A stretch of DNA of 64,000 nt from Algorimicrobium algoritergicola (GCF_008086165.1 NZ_VSKL01000002.1:124001-188000), one strand, 5' to 3'. Shown: positions 8,757-16,603, counted from the stretch's first letter. The notes: a model not told the origin generated them from the sequence alone. Program-made: numbers and translations.

Positions 8757-8824
8757 TGTGTATCAACTAATTAAACATCTAAAAAATATGGAGTGAACCG
8801 AATAGTGAACCGAACCGTTTGATT

Positions 8825-9019
8825 CTAAATGAATCTATTTACCATATCTTCTTCAATACCAGCATATTCTGAAAACTCCTTGATTGTTAGGACCTGATGA
8901 TCCTTTTTGTCTAAATGCTCTTTTATTTTTTTAAACAGCTGGCGACTATAGCGTTCACTTCGGCCAGTGATACGCATAATATCTTTTGGGTAAATACATA
9001 GTCTTTTGATGTTGCTCAT
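8825..9019 (-). CDS. small HTH-like protein (YPKDIMRITGRS type)
   Basis: The 64-residue product begins MSNIKRLCIYPKDIMRITGRSERYSRQ and is lysine/arginine-rich. Short Bacteroidota proteins with the same YPKD-ITG-(S/T)-R-LL/F-KIK...EF..Y.G pattern are common and look like a minimal helix-turn-helix (residues about 10-32) plus a second helix pair. It is cytoplasmic and probably binds DNA. It is transcribed away from the cassette at 9170-10787. The exact role is unknown. Confidence 0.6.
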   Translation of the reverse strand: MSNIKRLCIYPKDIMRITGRSERYSRQLFKKIKEHLDKKDHQVLTIKEFSEYAGIEEDMVNRFI

Positions 9020-9080
9020 ACTTTATCTATGCTTTATCTATACATGATCCTACCATCATCTATAGGTTTAAATTGGCAAA

Positions 9081-9115
9081 AAAGGCACTTTTCGGCATGG
9101 GCCGGAAGTGCTTTT
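9081..9115. other. hairpin between divergent genes
   Basis: The sequences CACTTTTCGGC (9086-9096) and GCCGGAAGTG (9101-9110) pair imperfectly, and a flanking T-run lies on the minus strand. It sits upstream of both the 64-residue gene and the MARQTGIIKLKG gene. It could be a terminator/attenuator or an operator. Confidence 0.4.
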
Positions 9116-9169
9116 GGGATTGCTTATTAAAGATACGGAGTTTTGATAAAACTAAAAAACTTTGAAACC

Positions 9170-9925
9170 ATGGCAAGACAAACTGGTATTATAAAATTAA
9201 AGGGAACTCTGGATGATATTTCCTTTTACAAGACAAGCGACGGGCATTTGGCGCGTACTAAAGGCGGTATTGATGGTAATCGTATTGCGAATGATCCTGC
9301 GTTTCAACGAACGCGTGAAAACGGTTCTGAATTTGGGCGTGCAGGTAAAGCCGGTAAGCTGATTAGGAATTCGATTCGGGTGTTGCTGCAGAATGCCAAA
9401 GACAAACGAGTTGTTAGTAGATTGACTAAAGATTTGGTGGCTATTATTAAAACGGACCTTGTGAATACAAGAGGTGAGCGAACCGTTCAAGGTGGAGATT
9501 TAAATAGGCTTTTAGGTTTTGAGTTTAACCTCAACGGTAAATTAGCTTCTACTTTATTCGCTCCATATAATGTGGTTTTAGATCGCGTTTCTGGAAGTGG
9601 GGATGTAACATTAGCGCCTTTTAGTCCTACTGTGCGTATTGCGTCTCCAATCGGAACTACGCATTTCAGCATTGTAATGGGTGCTGCCGAAGTCGATTTT
9701 GTGAATGAAACCTTTGTTTTTGAAACAGATGCGACTGGTATTTTACCGTATACGGCTCCAGATACGGCTGCTATTGCTTTGAATGCCACGCTTACTGCTA
9801 ACTCGGTGTTACCGATTTTAGAGGTTGTTGGTATTGCCTTTTATCAAGAAGTGAATGGCGAGATGTATCCGCTTAAAAATGGTGCTTTTAATGCACTTTC
9901 TGTAGCATTAGTAGACACCTTGTAA
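9170..9925 (+). CDS. MARQTGIIKLKG-type conserved Bacteroidota protein
   Basis: The product has 251 residues from the ATG at 9170; an upstream TTG-initiated frame is less likely because the family begins M-A-R-x-x-G-I-I-K-L-K-G. The N-terminus (GTLDDISFYKTSDGHLARTKGG, then RIANDPAFQRTRENGSEFG) is the recognisable part. The C-terminal half is beta-rich. It has no signal peptide or membrane helix. I recognise the type from Bacteroidota genomes but know no function; it resembles DUF6266-type proteins in style. It is followed after one base by the DUF5675 gene, so they form an operon. Confidence 0.65.
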   Translation: MARQTGIIKLKGTLDDISFYKTSDGHLARTKGGIDGNRIANDPAFQRTRENGSEFGRAGKAGKLIRNSIRVLLQNAKDKRVVSRLTKDLVAIIKTDLVNTRGERTVQGGDLNRLLGFEFNLNGKLASTLFAPYNVVLDRVSGSGDVTLAPFSPTVRIASPIGTTHFSIVMGAAEVDFVNETFVFETDATGILPYTAPDTAAIALNATLTANSVLPILEVVGIAFYQEVNGEMYPLKNGAFNALSVALVDTL

Positions 9926-9926
9926 G

Positions 9927-10322
9927 ATGGATTTGCTGCTCCAAAGACAGTATTTTAAAGAGGGTACCAATGGTGCCCTCTTTATTAATGGTCGGTTTCT
10001 CTGTTTTATGATTGAATTGCCTTGGCTGGAAAATAAGCGCTTGGTGTCTTGTATTCCCGAAGGGGTTTATGAATTAGAACACCGAAATTCAAGTCGGTTG
10101 GGGAATCATTTACATGTGAAGTCGGTTGCGGGTAGGCAATTGATTTTGATTCACCAGGCTAATGACGCTGCAACTGAATTAGAAGGGTGTTTGGCACCGG
10201 TAAGTCAGCTTTCTGGCATTGGCACTGGATGGTCCTCTAAATTGGCGATGCAAAAGTTGCTTTCGCTTTGTCATCAAGCTTTTGAACGCAAAGAACTTAT
10301 TTTTTTAACCATTAACCATTAA
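9927..10322 (+). CDS. DUF5675 family protein
   Basis: The 131-residue product carries the DUF5675 pattern: MDLLLQRQYFKEGTNGALFINGRFLCFMIELPW near the start, then IPEGVYELEHR and GNHLHVKSVAGR...LIHQAN and a GCLAP motif with an essential-looking Cys. DUF5675 proteins occur in phages and in bacterial loci and are of unknown function. The HxxN...C arrangement suggests an L,D-transpeptidase- or hydrolase-like active site, which is speculative. Placement ahead of two mini-membrane proteins recalls lysis modules. Confidence 0.75.
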   Translation: MDLLLQRQYFKEGTNGALFINGRFLCFMIELPWLENKRLVSCIPEGVYELEHRNSSRLGNHLHVKSVAGRQLILIHQANDAATELEGCLAPVSQLSGIGTGWSSKLAMQKLLSLCHQAFERKELIFLTINH

Positions 10323-10332
10323 CCACTAAAAG

Positions 10333-10350
10333 CCCTCCCTAAAAGGAGGG
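10333..10350. repeat. CCCTCC/GGAGGG hairpin
   Basis: A short GC-rich stem (CCCTCC 10333-10338, GGAGGG 10345-10350) lies just after the DUF5675 stop codon, preceded by tandem TTAACCA units. It has no T-run directly after it. Confidence 0.5.
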
Positions 10351-10381
10351 AATGACGAGCGGTTAAAAAAAACATAATATT

Positions 10382-10606
10382 ATGAATTTAGTAGAACGTT
10401 ATAAAAAACCGACCCCGAAGTTTTTCAAGATATTGAGAAATATCGGTATTGCTCTTGCCACTGCTGGCGGTGCTATTATTACAGCTCCCATTAGTTTGCC
10501 CGCCATTGTTATTACCATTGCCACTTATATGGCCGTTGCCGGAACAGTGGCTACAGCTGTGAGTCAGGCGGCTGTTATTGATAAGCCTTCAGATAAAAAA
10601 GAATAG
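10382..10606 (+). CDS. holin-like mini membrane protein
   Basis: The 74-residue product has a basic N-terminus (MNLVERYKKPTPKFFKILRN) and two Ala/Gly/Ile-rich hydrophobic segments (about residues 20-42 and 44-63), ending in a charged tail. This charge layout is like small holins or membrane-toxin peptides. It is the third gene of the cassette starting at 9170 and is followed after 1 base by another membrane mini-gene. No family is recognised. Confidence 0.55.
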   Translation: MNLVERYKKPTPKFFKILRNIGIALATAGGAIITAPISLPAIVITIATYMAVAGTVATAVSQAAVIDKPSDKKE

Positions 10607-10607
10607 G

Positions 10608-10787
10608 ATGGATTTTGGTAATGTCCATACTAAAATCGGATTTTTGGGCGGCACGCTTTTTTCTATCGCCTTAAATATTAGTTTGGATGCTATTCTGTTC
10701 ACGGTTGTTATGGCTAGTATAGGGGCTTCTGTCAGTTATTTAGTGGCCAAACTTTTAAATTATATTTTCAGTTTCTTCAAAAAATAG
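10608..10787 (+). CDS. second mini membrane protein of the cassette
   Basis: From the ATG at 10608 the product has 59 residues: MDFGNVHTKIGFLGG then two hydrophobic segments (about residues 10-28 and 30-52) and a basic end (FSFFKK). A longer frame from 10578 would overlap the upstream gene, so the later start is preferred. Two-helix, about 60-residue proteins with basic tails beside DUF5675 resemble holins. A terminator follows at once, so it closes the operon. Confidence 0.5.
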   Translation: MDFGNVHTKIGFLGGTLFSIALNISLDAILFTVVMASIGASVSYLVAKLLNYIFSFFKK

Positions 10788-10790
10788 GCA

Positions 10791-10818
10791 AAGGCTCTTT
10801 CTTAAAGGGCCTTTTTTT
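10791..10818 (+). terminator. rho-independent terminator of the DUF5675 cassette
   Basis: AAGGCTCT (10791-10798) and AGGGCCTT (10806-10813) pair with one G-U, and seven T's run from 10812 to 10818. It lies 3 bases after the last cassette gene. Confidence 0.8.
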
Positions 10819-11132
10819 ATGTTCTTTATCTAAAAAATATATAGGCGTATTCTGCTAATAGGTCGTCAGTGTTCTTTCGTTATACATGTTGTTTTAAAAA
10901 CTATCTATTCCCTTTCATATTTTTTTCGGAAGAAAAGAAAAAGAAAAAAGAAAGCAAAAAACCTGTAGCCGAGGAAATACTGTCAAGTTTTTTGGATGAA
11001 AGTTTTTTAGCGAACTTAAGCCTATAAAGGCCCCTTTGTTTATTTAAAAAAGTTTTGTTCAAAACCCGTAGGGCTTGAACTTTATAGTATTATAGTGGGG
11101 CTGGAGGGAGGCTACTATCTTTGTTGTTTTTT
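10819..11132. other. non-coding gap, A/T-rich
   Basis: No gene is seen. There is a purine-rich stretch (about 10927-10965) and a weak GTTCAAAACCC/GGGCTTGAAC hairpin near 11056-11081. Nothing else is recognised. Confidence 0.5.
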
Positions 11133-11426
11133 TTATTTTAATCTTCTAGTTTGCTTTTCTACAATTTCTAAAACTGTTTGTTTTTTATAATAAACGCGAT
11201 TTCCAATATACGTAGCGTTTAAAATTCCATTTTTAGTCCAATGATGTATTGTGACTAAACTTACTTTAAAATATTCGGCTGTTTCTTTTCTGGTTAATAA
11301 TACTTCATTTTTTGTAGCGGCAATTTTATTTAAATAAGCTTCAATTTTTAGTACTAGTTTATCTGCTACTAGGTTTGCTAATTCATCGACTGATACTTCT
11401 GTAATTTGAATTGTTTTTGTTATCAT
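11133..11426 (-). CDS. excisionase-like helix-turn-helix protein
   Basis: The 97-residue product has a coiled N-terminal helix and then a MerR-like HTH_17 domain: LTRKETAEYFKVSLVTIHHWTKNGILNATYIGNRVYYKK (about residues 44-83). This is the pattern of excisionase-family DNA-binding proteins common on Bacteroidota mobile elements. It probably binds the palindrome-rich DNA lying upstream of it (11427-12428). No integrase is visible in the window, so it may be a remnant or a solitary regulator. Confidence 0.75.
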   Translation of the reverse strand: MITKTIQITEVSVDELANLVADKLVLKIEAYLNKIAATKNEVLLTRKETAEYFKVSLVTIHHWTKNGILNATYIGNRVYYKKQTVLEIVEKQTRRLK

Positions 11427-11706
11427 GTTTGTTTTTTTTTGAAGACTAAAGATATGATTTCAGCAGGTAATCCTTAAGGCGCGAGCCGACTGCGAGTTTA
11501 GCAAGGGTGGTGTGGTAATAGCACGTTGCCTTTTCGGCAAAAGTGCGTACCACAGCAACGGTTTACCGCAAGGGTGGCGGATTTTTTGATTTTATAGTGT
11601 AGTCGGATGTAGTTTTGTGGACGGTAGGAGGATAGTCAAATTTTGCAAGTGCAAGGCTTGGGATTATGGGGTGTTTTCTACTTTGAGATTTAGTTTTGAT
11701 TTTGAT

Positions 11707-11731
11707 GAGATTCCTGCTTTCGCAGGAATTT
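11707..11731. repeat. REP-like ATTCCTGC-TTTC-GCAGGAAT hairpin (first copy)
   Basis: The arms ATTCCTGC (11710-11717) and GCAGGAAT (11722-11729) are perfect, with loop TTTC, preceded by GAG. A diverged second copy, GAGATCCCCGCTTTCGCGAGGAC, is at 11821-11843. The 'GAGAT-YCCYGC-TTTCG' unit is a common interspersed bacterial repeat. Confidence 0.65.
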
Positions 11732-12031
11732 GGGCCTTGCTCTTGTGATTTTTGCGAAATGGGATAACCCTTGGAACTGCTGGTATGTTCTTTTAATGAA
11801 GGATTTGACTGTACAAGAATGAGATCCCCGCTTTCGCGAGGACAAGGTTATCTTATTTGCAAACTGGATAGGTCAAAAAATATGCCACCCGCAGCCCCAC
11901 ATATTTGAATCGGCAGTCGTAATCAAATTTTGAATGATTTGAATTTAAAAGACACTATTGATTTATCTGGCTATTATATATGTGGGGTTTGGCCGCAGCG
12001 ACCCGCAGGCTCGCATCATATGAAGTAGCGG

Positions 12032-12091
12032 TTTTACCCCAAATACATTCCATGCGCTTGCGCGCATACCTAAATGGGGTTTGGGGTAAAA
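12032..12091. repeat. 60-base nested palindrome
   Basis: The outer arms TTTTACCCCAAA (12032-12043) and TTTGGGGTAAAA (12080-12091) are perfectly complementary. An inner hairpin ATGCGC-TTGC-GCGCAT (12052-12067) sits at the centre. The result is a strong cruciform-capable site. Confidence 0.8.
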
Positions 12092-12428
12092 GAGTAGCTA
12101 CGGGTGAGGAGGGAGTGAATGTGTGAAATAAAACAAATAAATAGTGCGAACGAGGACGTCTCGCCGCAGTGGTACTATTTATGGTATATGCAAGCCTTGT
12201 AAATGCTAGGTTTTATAAGTGTTGCAGGTTTATTTTAAAAAACGGTATACCGAACGCATACCGAATTGGCTTGCAGATATGTTTTATGGAACAAAATGGA
12301 GCGACTGACGAACACCTTATTACCTGCCTTCCGAATTTTTAAGTTGACCAAGGTGTTAAACCGAAGTTGGGTTTGTGTCTGATTTATGGGTTTTTAACAG
12401 ACATCCTCAATAAACTTAAAAAATTGAA

Positions 12429-13967
12429 TTAAAACACTTGAGCAAACTTCTTTTCAATATTATTTAGTATCTCATCTGATAACTCTTCAAAGAATTTGTC
12501 TTTTTTTGCTTGAGATAATTTACCGTTATTTTGGATTAAAAACTTAATTAATAAGTCGGTATCTGTATTTGGAAGTGTTGCCATGGCATTGATGTATTCT
12601 GCCATTTCATCATGTTGTTCCAAAAATTTAATTTCGTTTGGAATTATTTCCTCAATAGTTTCTTCAACACATGCATATAAAAATTCTGCTTGAAGCGTTA
12701 GGTCTGCATAACGATATAAATCTATTGTTTCGTTTAAAATTTTAACATTATGGTCTTCTGTTGGAGTCCAATCAATTAATTCTAGCCTAGGCTCTGAAAA
12801 CGCCTCTAGCACTTCCTGATACTTGCTTATATTATTTAATATTGCAGCAGATATTGGAAAAATCATATCTCTAGTTGTATAATTCTTTCTTATTAGAATA
12901 TGGTGCATCAAATATCTGTGTAAACGGCCATTTCCATCAGAAAAAGGATGAATAAACACAAACCCAAAAGCCATAACCGTGGCCATTAAAACAGGGTCGT
13001 ATTGACTCTGGTTTAGTATTTTATTGGTTTCAATAAGTCCATTCATAAGTACCGGCAAGTCCTGTACTTTTGCGGAAATGTGATCTGGAATAGGTGCAAA
13101 GGTTTCTCGGTCATGTTCCCCAATAAATCCTTCTTGAGTTCTCAATCCCATTTGCTTGAGTTTGTTTTTACCAATTACTATGTTTTGTAACCGTTCTAAC
13201 TCTTGAAGTGATACTTCTTTTTTACCTGCTTGGCCAATGGCTTTCCCCCAATTTCTTGCTCTTTGGTTTTCGGGTTTTTCTCCTTCAATAGCAAAAGATG
13301 CTTTGGAATCTTTTAGTAATAAAAACGCGGCTGTTCTTCTAATTAAATCTTTGTCTTTCCCTTTTAGATCGAATGCCATTCTATTAGAAAAATCTTTTTC
13401 TTGAAAGGTCTCTATTTTATCTGTTCTATGGATCATCGGGCAAAAGTCTCTGGTGCCAGGTAAGTTGTTTTTTACACGATGCCTTGTTGAATTTATTGTT
13501 GGTCCCGGATATTGTAGTTTCTCATTTACTACTTCCACATAAGTTCCTGTTTTTAGGTCTAGGATATCTAGTTCTTTTCCTAGCAGCCATTCATATAAAA
13601 ACCATATTCGTCTTGCATATTGTCCTGTAGGTTCTGATAGGATGTATTCTTTTATAGTTCCTTCACCTAAATTAAGGAAGAGTTGTTTTAAAATATATAG
13701 ATCGATTCCTTCATACTTTATGGCAAATACGATATGACTTATTATATCCTTATTTGGTTTGTGGCGCTTGGTGAAAACTTGCCATCTATCTGTATTATAT
13801 CTTTGATGTTTATCTGTTACTATGGCCAATTTACTAGGCATGGGAACAGCTATGTTTTTTTCTTGTATAAGAAATTCCAACAAGAGGGCATATCCTGCCA
13901 AAGTTCCAGGTTCTGGTGTGTCTATGTTGTGAAAAACAGTTATTTGTTGTGAAAAATAGTTATTCAT
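12429..13967 (-). CDS. Fic family protein (AMP-transferase) with cis inhibitory motif
   Basis: The 512-residue product contains the Fic catalytic motif HPFSDGNGR at residues 340-348, whose His attacks ATP and whose Asp/Asn/Arg bind phosphates; Fic enzymes attach AMP or other phosphate groups to target hydroxyls. Upstream in the same chain, residues 224-229 (SFAIEG) fit the [S/T]xxxE[G/N] inhibitory motif, so this looks like a class II, self-restrained Fic protein. The first 200 residues have no recognised domain, and the C-terminal part is a helical extension. No separate antitoxin gene is seen. It may act as a stress or phage-defence toxin. Confidence 0.85.
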   Translation of the reverse strand: MNNYFSQQITVFHNIDTPEPGTLAGYALLLEFLIQEKNIAVPMPSKLAIVTDKHQRYNTDRWQVFTKRHKPNKDIISHIVFAIKYEGIDLYILKQLFLNLGEGTIKEYILSEPTGQYARRIWFLYEWLLGKELDILDLKTGTYVEVVNEKLQYPGPTINSTRHRVKNNLPGTRDFCPMIHRTDKIETFQEKDFSNRMAFDLKGKDKDLIRRTAAFLLLKDSKASFAIEGEKPENQRARNWGKAIGQAGKKEVSLQELERLQNIVIGKNKLKQMGLRTQEGFIGEHDRETFAPIPDHISAKVQDLPVLMNGLIETNKILNQSQYDPVLMATVMAFGFVFIHPFSDGNGRLHRYLMHHILIRKNYTTRDMIFPISAAILNNISKYQEVLEAFSEPRLELIDWTPTEDHNVKILNETIDLYRYADLTLQAEFLYACVEETIEEIIPNEIKFLEQHDEMAEYINAMATLPNTDTDLLIKFLIQNNGKLSQAKKDKFFEELSDEILNNIEKKFAQVF

Positions 13968-14128
13968 GTTGCTTTAGTATGAATTATGTTTACAAATATA
14001 ACATGAAAAAGTGTTTAGTTTGCATGAAAAATGCTTATAATGTTGTCTTAAGCATGAAAAAAAGTAATAATTCATCGTGTGATTGTTTGTAGATAAAAAT
14101 ATTCGTTGCATGATTATTTTATTTTGTT

Positions 14129-14153
14129 TCCCACGCGATGCAATCGCGCGGGA
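14129..14153. repeat. GC-rich hairpin in AT-rich gap
   Basis: TCCCACGCGAT (14129-14139) and ATCGCGCGGGA (14143-14153) pair with one mismatch around loop GCA. It stands out in the 383-base gap between the Fic and DUF4238 genes. The rest of that gap shows only the terminator at 14264-14286 and the cassette border. Confidence 0.65.
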
Positions 14154-14263
14154 GCGGGGCAAAATCACTTGGTCTTATATTTTCTAAAATAAATGGACTC
14201 CAAAACCTAATAATCTTCAATTTCCACCAAACAAAATTTAATTAAATAGCAGTTGCAGAATAT

Positions 14264-14286
14264 TAAAAAAGCCCTAAAAAGGGCTT
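14264..14286 (-). terminator. terminator of the DUF4238 gene
   Basis: AAGCCCT (14269-14275) and AGGGCTT (14280-14286) form a perfect stem with loop AAAA, followed on the minus strand by a T-run. It lies 65 bases downstream of the DUF4238 stop codon. Confidence 0.75.
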
Positions 14287-14322
14287 AATTGTGTTTTGGT
14301 CATAAATTTTTAAAGCTTTGTG

Positions 14323-14346
14323 CAACGGTTACCGGTGTTGTGTAAC
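14323..14346. repeat. cassette-border motif, left of DUF4238 module
   Basis: The segment contains CAACGGTTACCGGTGTTG (14323-14340) running into GTTGTGTAAC (14337-14346). The latter is exactly complementary to GTTACACAAC at 15258-15267 on the other side of the gene. The CGGTGTTG core recurs at the left border of the next module (16615-16621). Confidence 0.6.
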
Positions 14347-14350
14347 GTTT

Positions 14351-15232
14351 TTATTTCAGTCTATTAAATATATCAATTTTTAATTCTTCAACAGAAATAT
14401 TATAGTTTAAAAAATTATTTTCTAAAATATCAATATATCTTTCATCTGTACAACTTACATATTTTATTGCTTGTTTATAAACTAAAGTATCTACCATAAG
14501 CCTTAAGTAAGCTGGGAAATTTTCTCTTCTATTCGTCTTTATAAACAATCTATTTCCAGATAAAGGGAATAGATAATCGTCTTCATAAACTTTCGGCATA
14601 TCGGTTTTTTCGAAAATCACTGGATTGTCAGAACACAAGTATGGAAATTTATTGGTACTTTCTATTATTGTGTAAGGTGTTCTACAATTAACTCCTCTCA
14701 TAGAATCCATTAATGAATTGAAATATTTATAGCTTTTTAGAAAAGGTTCACTATTTTTAAATTTGTCCTCAATTTGTTTATTATTATTATTATTATTATT
14801 TCCGCAATTGTCTTTTATGGCTAATCCCAAAGTATTTAAATCGTTGTTGTTTATGAAATTTTTTAATTCTTTCGTTCTGTGAGGCAAACGCCAATACATT
14901 AAGCTGACAAAATGATTTATTGCTGGCATATCATCTTCATCAACATTGAAACGATTGTCATTGCTTGAAGAATTTATCTTTTCGAATAGTTTTGAAGCAT
15001 TATTGTCAAAATGGCTATAATGTTCAGTTTCTAAAAAATCCGTTTCAGATTTATTGAATTTTATTGTGTTGCCATCTTTTTCAAAAAAGTAAGATTCAGG
15101 TGAAAAGTCCTTTCCGTTTTTAATGAATCTTTTTTCCCGAACATTATATATTTTAAATTTGTTTGATTCTTTTGTAAAACCTTTTAAATAAAAAACAGGT
15201 AAGTAATGATGTCTCCAGGATTGATGTTTCAT
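14351..15232 (-). CDS. DUF4238 domain protein
   Basis: The 293-residue product begins MKHQSWRHHYLPVFYLKGFTKE; the HHYLP...FLKGF opening is the hallmark of DUF4238 proteins. Family members are cytoplasmic, of unknown function, and often occur alone in variable genome regions, where a defence or nuclease role is suspected. A run of asparagines (CGNNNNNNNKQ, about residue 145) marks a flexible loop coded by ATT/AAT-type triplets. The gene is enclosed by complementary 10-base motifs and its own terminator, like a self-contained cassette. Confidence 0.8.
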   Translation of the reverse strand: MKHQSWRHHYLPVFYLKGFTKESNKFKIYNVREKRFIKNGKDFSPESYFFEKDGNTIKFNKSETDFLETEHYSHFDNNASKLFEKINSSSNDNRFNVDEDDMPAINHFVSLMYWRLPHRTKELKNFINNNDLNTLGLAIKDNCGNNNNNNNKQIEDKFKNSEPFLKSYKYFNSLMDSMRGVNCRTPYTIIESTNKFPYLCSDNPVIFEKTDMPKVYEDDYLFPLSGNRLFIKTNRRENFPAYLRLMVDTLVYKQAIKYVSCTDERYIDILENNFLNYNISVEELKIDIFNRLK

Positions 15233-15257
15233 TCAGATTACGAGGTTTAAGTCAAAT

Positions 15258-15267
15258 GTTACACAAC
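15258..15267. repeat. cassette-border motif, right of DUF4238 module
   Basis: GTTACACAAC is the exact reverse complement of GTTGTGTAAC at 14337-14346. The gene between them is the only one in the module. Confidence 0.6.
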
Positions 15268-15337
15268 GATTATGTGTATCTTAAGTTAGCTTTATTAAAT
15301 ATTAGTTATAAATTAAGAATCAAATCAGAAAGAACAA

Positions 15338-15454
15338 AAAGAGAGGATTAAGGTTATTTTGTGTATTGAGACTACGATCTCGTTTTTCATGACAATCCCC
15401 TCTCTTTCCTACTATTATTTCGAACAGTTCTGTGAGACTTTAGATCTCGTTTTT
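15338..15454 (+). ncRNA. candidate IS110 bridge RNA (seekRNA)
   Basis: The non-coding region upstream of the recombinase can fold into two loops. An outer stem, AAAGAGAGGATT (15338-15349) with AATCCCCTCTCTTT (15394-15407), encloses a small GAGA...TCTC hairpin (15368-15381) followed by a T-run. A near-copy of that hairpin plus T-run recurs at 15434-15454. IS110 bridge RNAs are encoded upstream of the recombinase and have two internal loops that bind target and donor DNA. The fit is structural only; the guide bases are not assigned. Confidence 0.55.
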
Positions 15455-15502
15455 AAGATGCAGAAAAGCTAGTAGATCACTTCTTTCGTTAAATTAATAT
15501 AT

Positions 15503-16483
15503 ATGAGTGAAAATACAAATTATTTTGGAATAGACATAAGTAAAGATGTCTTTGATGTGAGTGGAGCAGATGGCAAGCATTATCAGTTTAAAAATGATCT
15601 TTCTGGCTTTAAAAAATTATTGAATTTAACCAATGAGTTTTCTCATTGTGTTATGGAATCTACGGGTGTCTATCACTTGCGCTTATCCTATTATTTAGAA
15701 GAAAAAGGAGTTGCTGTAAGTGTTGAAAATCCTTTGTCTATTAAACGCTTTATTCAAATGCGATTAACAAAAATAAAAACAGACAAAAAAGATTCGCAAA
15801 TGATTTATGAGTATGCTGTAAACTCTGGGGTTGAACTTCGTTTATGGAAAGGCCAGAGTAAAACACAAATAGCTTGTTCTCAAATAATAAGCCTAACCAA
15901 CTTGTATACTAAACAAACGACAGCACTTAAAAATAAGTTGCAAACAGAGGAGGCTATGGGATCTCCTTGTACTTTAGTGATACAATCCTTAAAAAGAAGT
16001 TTAAAACACTTGAAAAAAGAAATAGATAAGCTAGAAGATACATTGCTAGAGTTGGTAAAATTGGATAATCAAGATTTGCTTACTAGGGTAGAGAGTATTC
16101 CTGGTATAGGACGCAAGTCAAGTATGTTATTGATCGTCTTAACGGGGGGATTTGAGCGTTTTAATAATGCATCAGAGCTTTGCTCTTTTGCTGGTTTAAC
16201 CCCTATGATAAGACAGTCTGGAAGCAGCATAAGATCCAGATCAAGAATAAGTAAAATGGGGAATAGACGATTAAGGAAAACGTTGTTTATGTGCAGTCTC
16301 TCAGCTAAGAAACATAATAAAGCGTGTAGAGAAATCTTCGATAGAATTGTAGCAAAAGGAAAGAGCAAAAAATTAGCATTAATAGCTGTCTGTAATAAGC
16401 TGTTAAAACAGGCTTTTGCCTTGGCAAAATCAGGGTTGATATATGATGAGAACTATAAAAGTGTTTTAATGAATTTAAATTAA
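15503..16483 (+). CDS. IS110-family RuvC-like (DEDD) recombinase
   Basis: The 326-residue product starts with the RuvC-like DEDD domain: GIDISKD (Asp10), MESTG (Glu about 52) and IKTDKKDSQ (two Asp, about 93-97). A helical middle is followed by the Tnp_20 domain with ESIPGIGRKSS, CSFAGLTPMIRQSGSSIRSR and a conserved serine in the SGSS stretch, the catalytic nucleophile region of IS110. Length is normal for the family. The reading frame is uninterrupted, so the element may be active. It is transcribed away from its presumed bridge RNA region. Confidence 0.93.
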   Translation: MSENTNYFGIDISKDVFDVSGADGKHYQFKNDLSGFKKLLNLTNEFSHCVMESTGVYHLRLSYYLEEKGVAVSVENPLSIKRFIQMRLTKIKTDKKDSQMIYEYAVNSGVELRLWKGQSKTQIACSQIISLTNLYTKQTTALKNKLQTEEAMGSPCTLVIQSLKRSLKHLKKEIDKLEDTLLELVKLDNQDLLTRVESIPGIGRKSSMLLIVLTGGFERFNNASELCSFAGLTPMIRQSGSSIRSRSRISKMGNRRLRKTLFMCSLSAKKHNKACREIFDRIVAKGKSKKLALIAVCNKLLKQAFALAKSGLIYDENYKSVLMNLN

Positions 16484-16603
16484 TAATTACTTGTTTTTTA
16501 ACACAGTTCTTGATTAGTGGCGTCGATAAGCACGTAATTTAGCAAATAAAAACCGAATAGAAAATCAGCGAGGATTTTCGTAAGTATGAGATAACCAAGC
16601 AAT

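Larger units (their letters stand above)
8475..8824. other. 350-base gap with three stacked inverted repeats
   Basis: No gene is visible. The gap contains a perfect 16-bp inverted pair (8625-8640 and 8676-8691), a minus-strand terminator (8680-8710), a perfect 17-bp hairpin (8719-8756) and a direct repeat of GTGAACCGAA (8793-8802 and 8805-8814). It marks the border between the efflux/SQR cluster and the accessory region. Confidence 0.7.
11427..12428. other. 1-kb non-coding region rich in palindromes
   Basis: No gene is supported. Structures seen: a nested hairpin at 11512-11553 (GTGGTA...TACCAC outside, GCAC...GTGC, then TTGCC...GGCAA inside); GCAAGGGTGG repeated on either side of it; two REP-like hairpins (11707-11731, 11821-11843); CCCCACATAT/ATATGTGGGG (11895-11904, 11978-11987); a large palindrome at 12032-12091; and CGGTATACCG (12243-12252). 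It is flanked by an excisionase-like gene and the Fic gene. It resembles non-coding segments of Bacteroidota integrative elements; an oriT or recombination region is a guess. Confidence 0.55.
15338..16483 (+). mobile_element. IS110-family insertion sequence (ends not fixed)
   Basis: The element comprises an IS110 recombinase gene (15503-16483) and a structured non-coding stretch before it. IS110 elements lack clear terminal inverted repeats, so the ends are only approximate. The element occupies the space between the right border of the DUF4238 module and the left border of the HTH-ImmA module. It appears intact. Confidence 0.8.

Noticed and set aside
13974-14168. 64-codon minus-strand frame upstream of Fic
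   Set aside because: It crosses the GC-rich hairpin, is Cys/Ser-rich without pattern, and has no homologue that I recognise.
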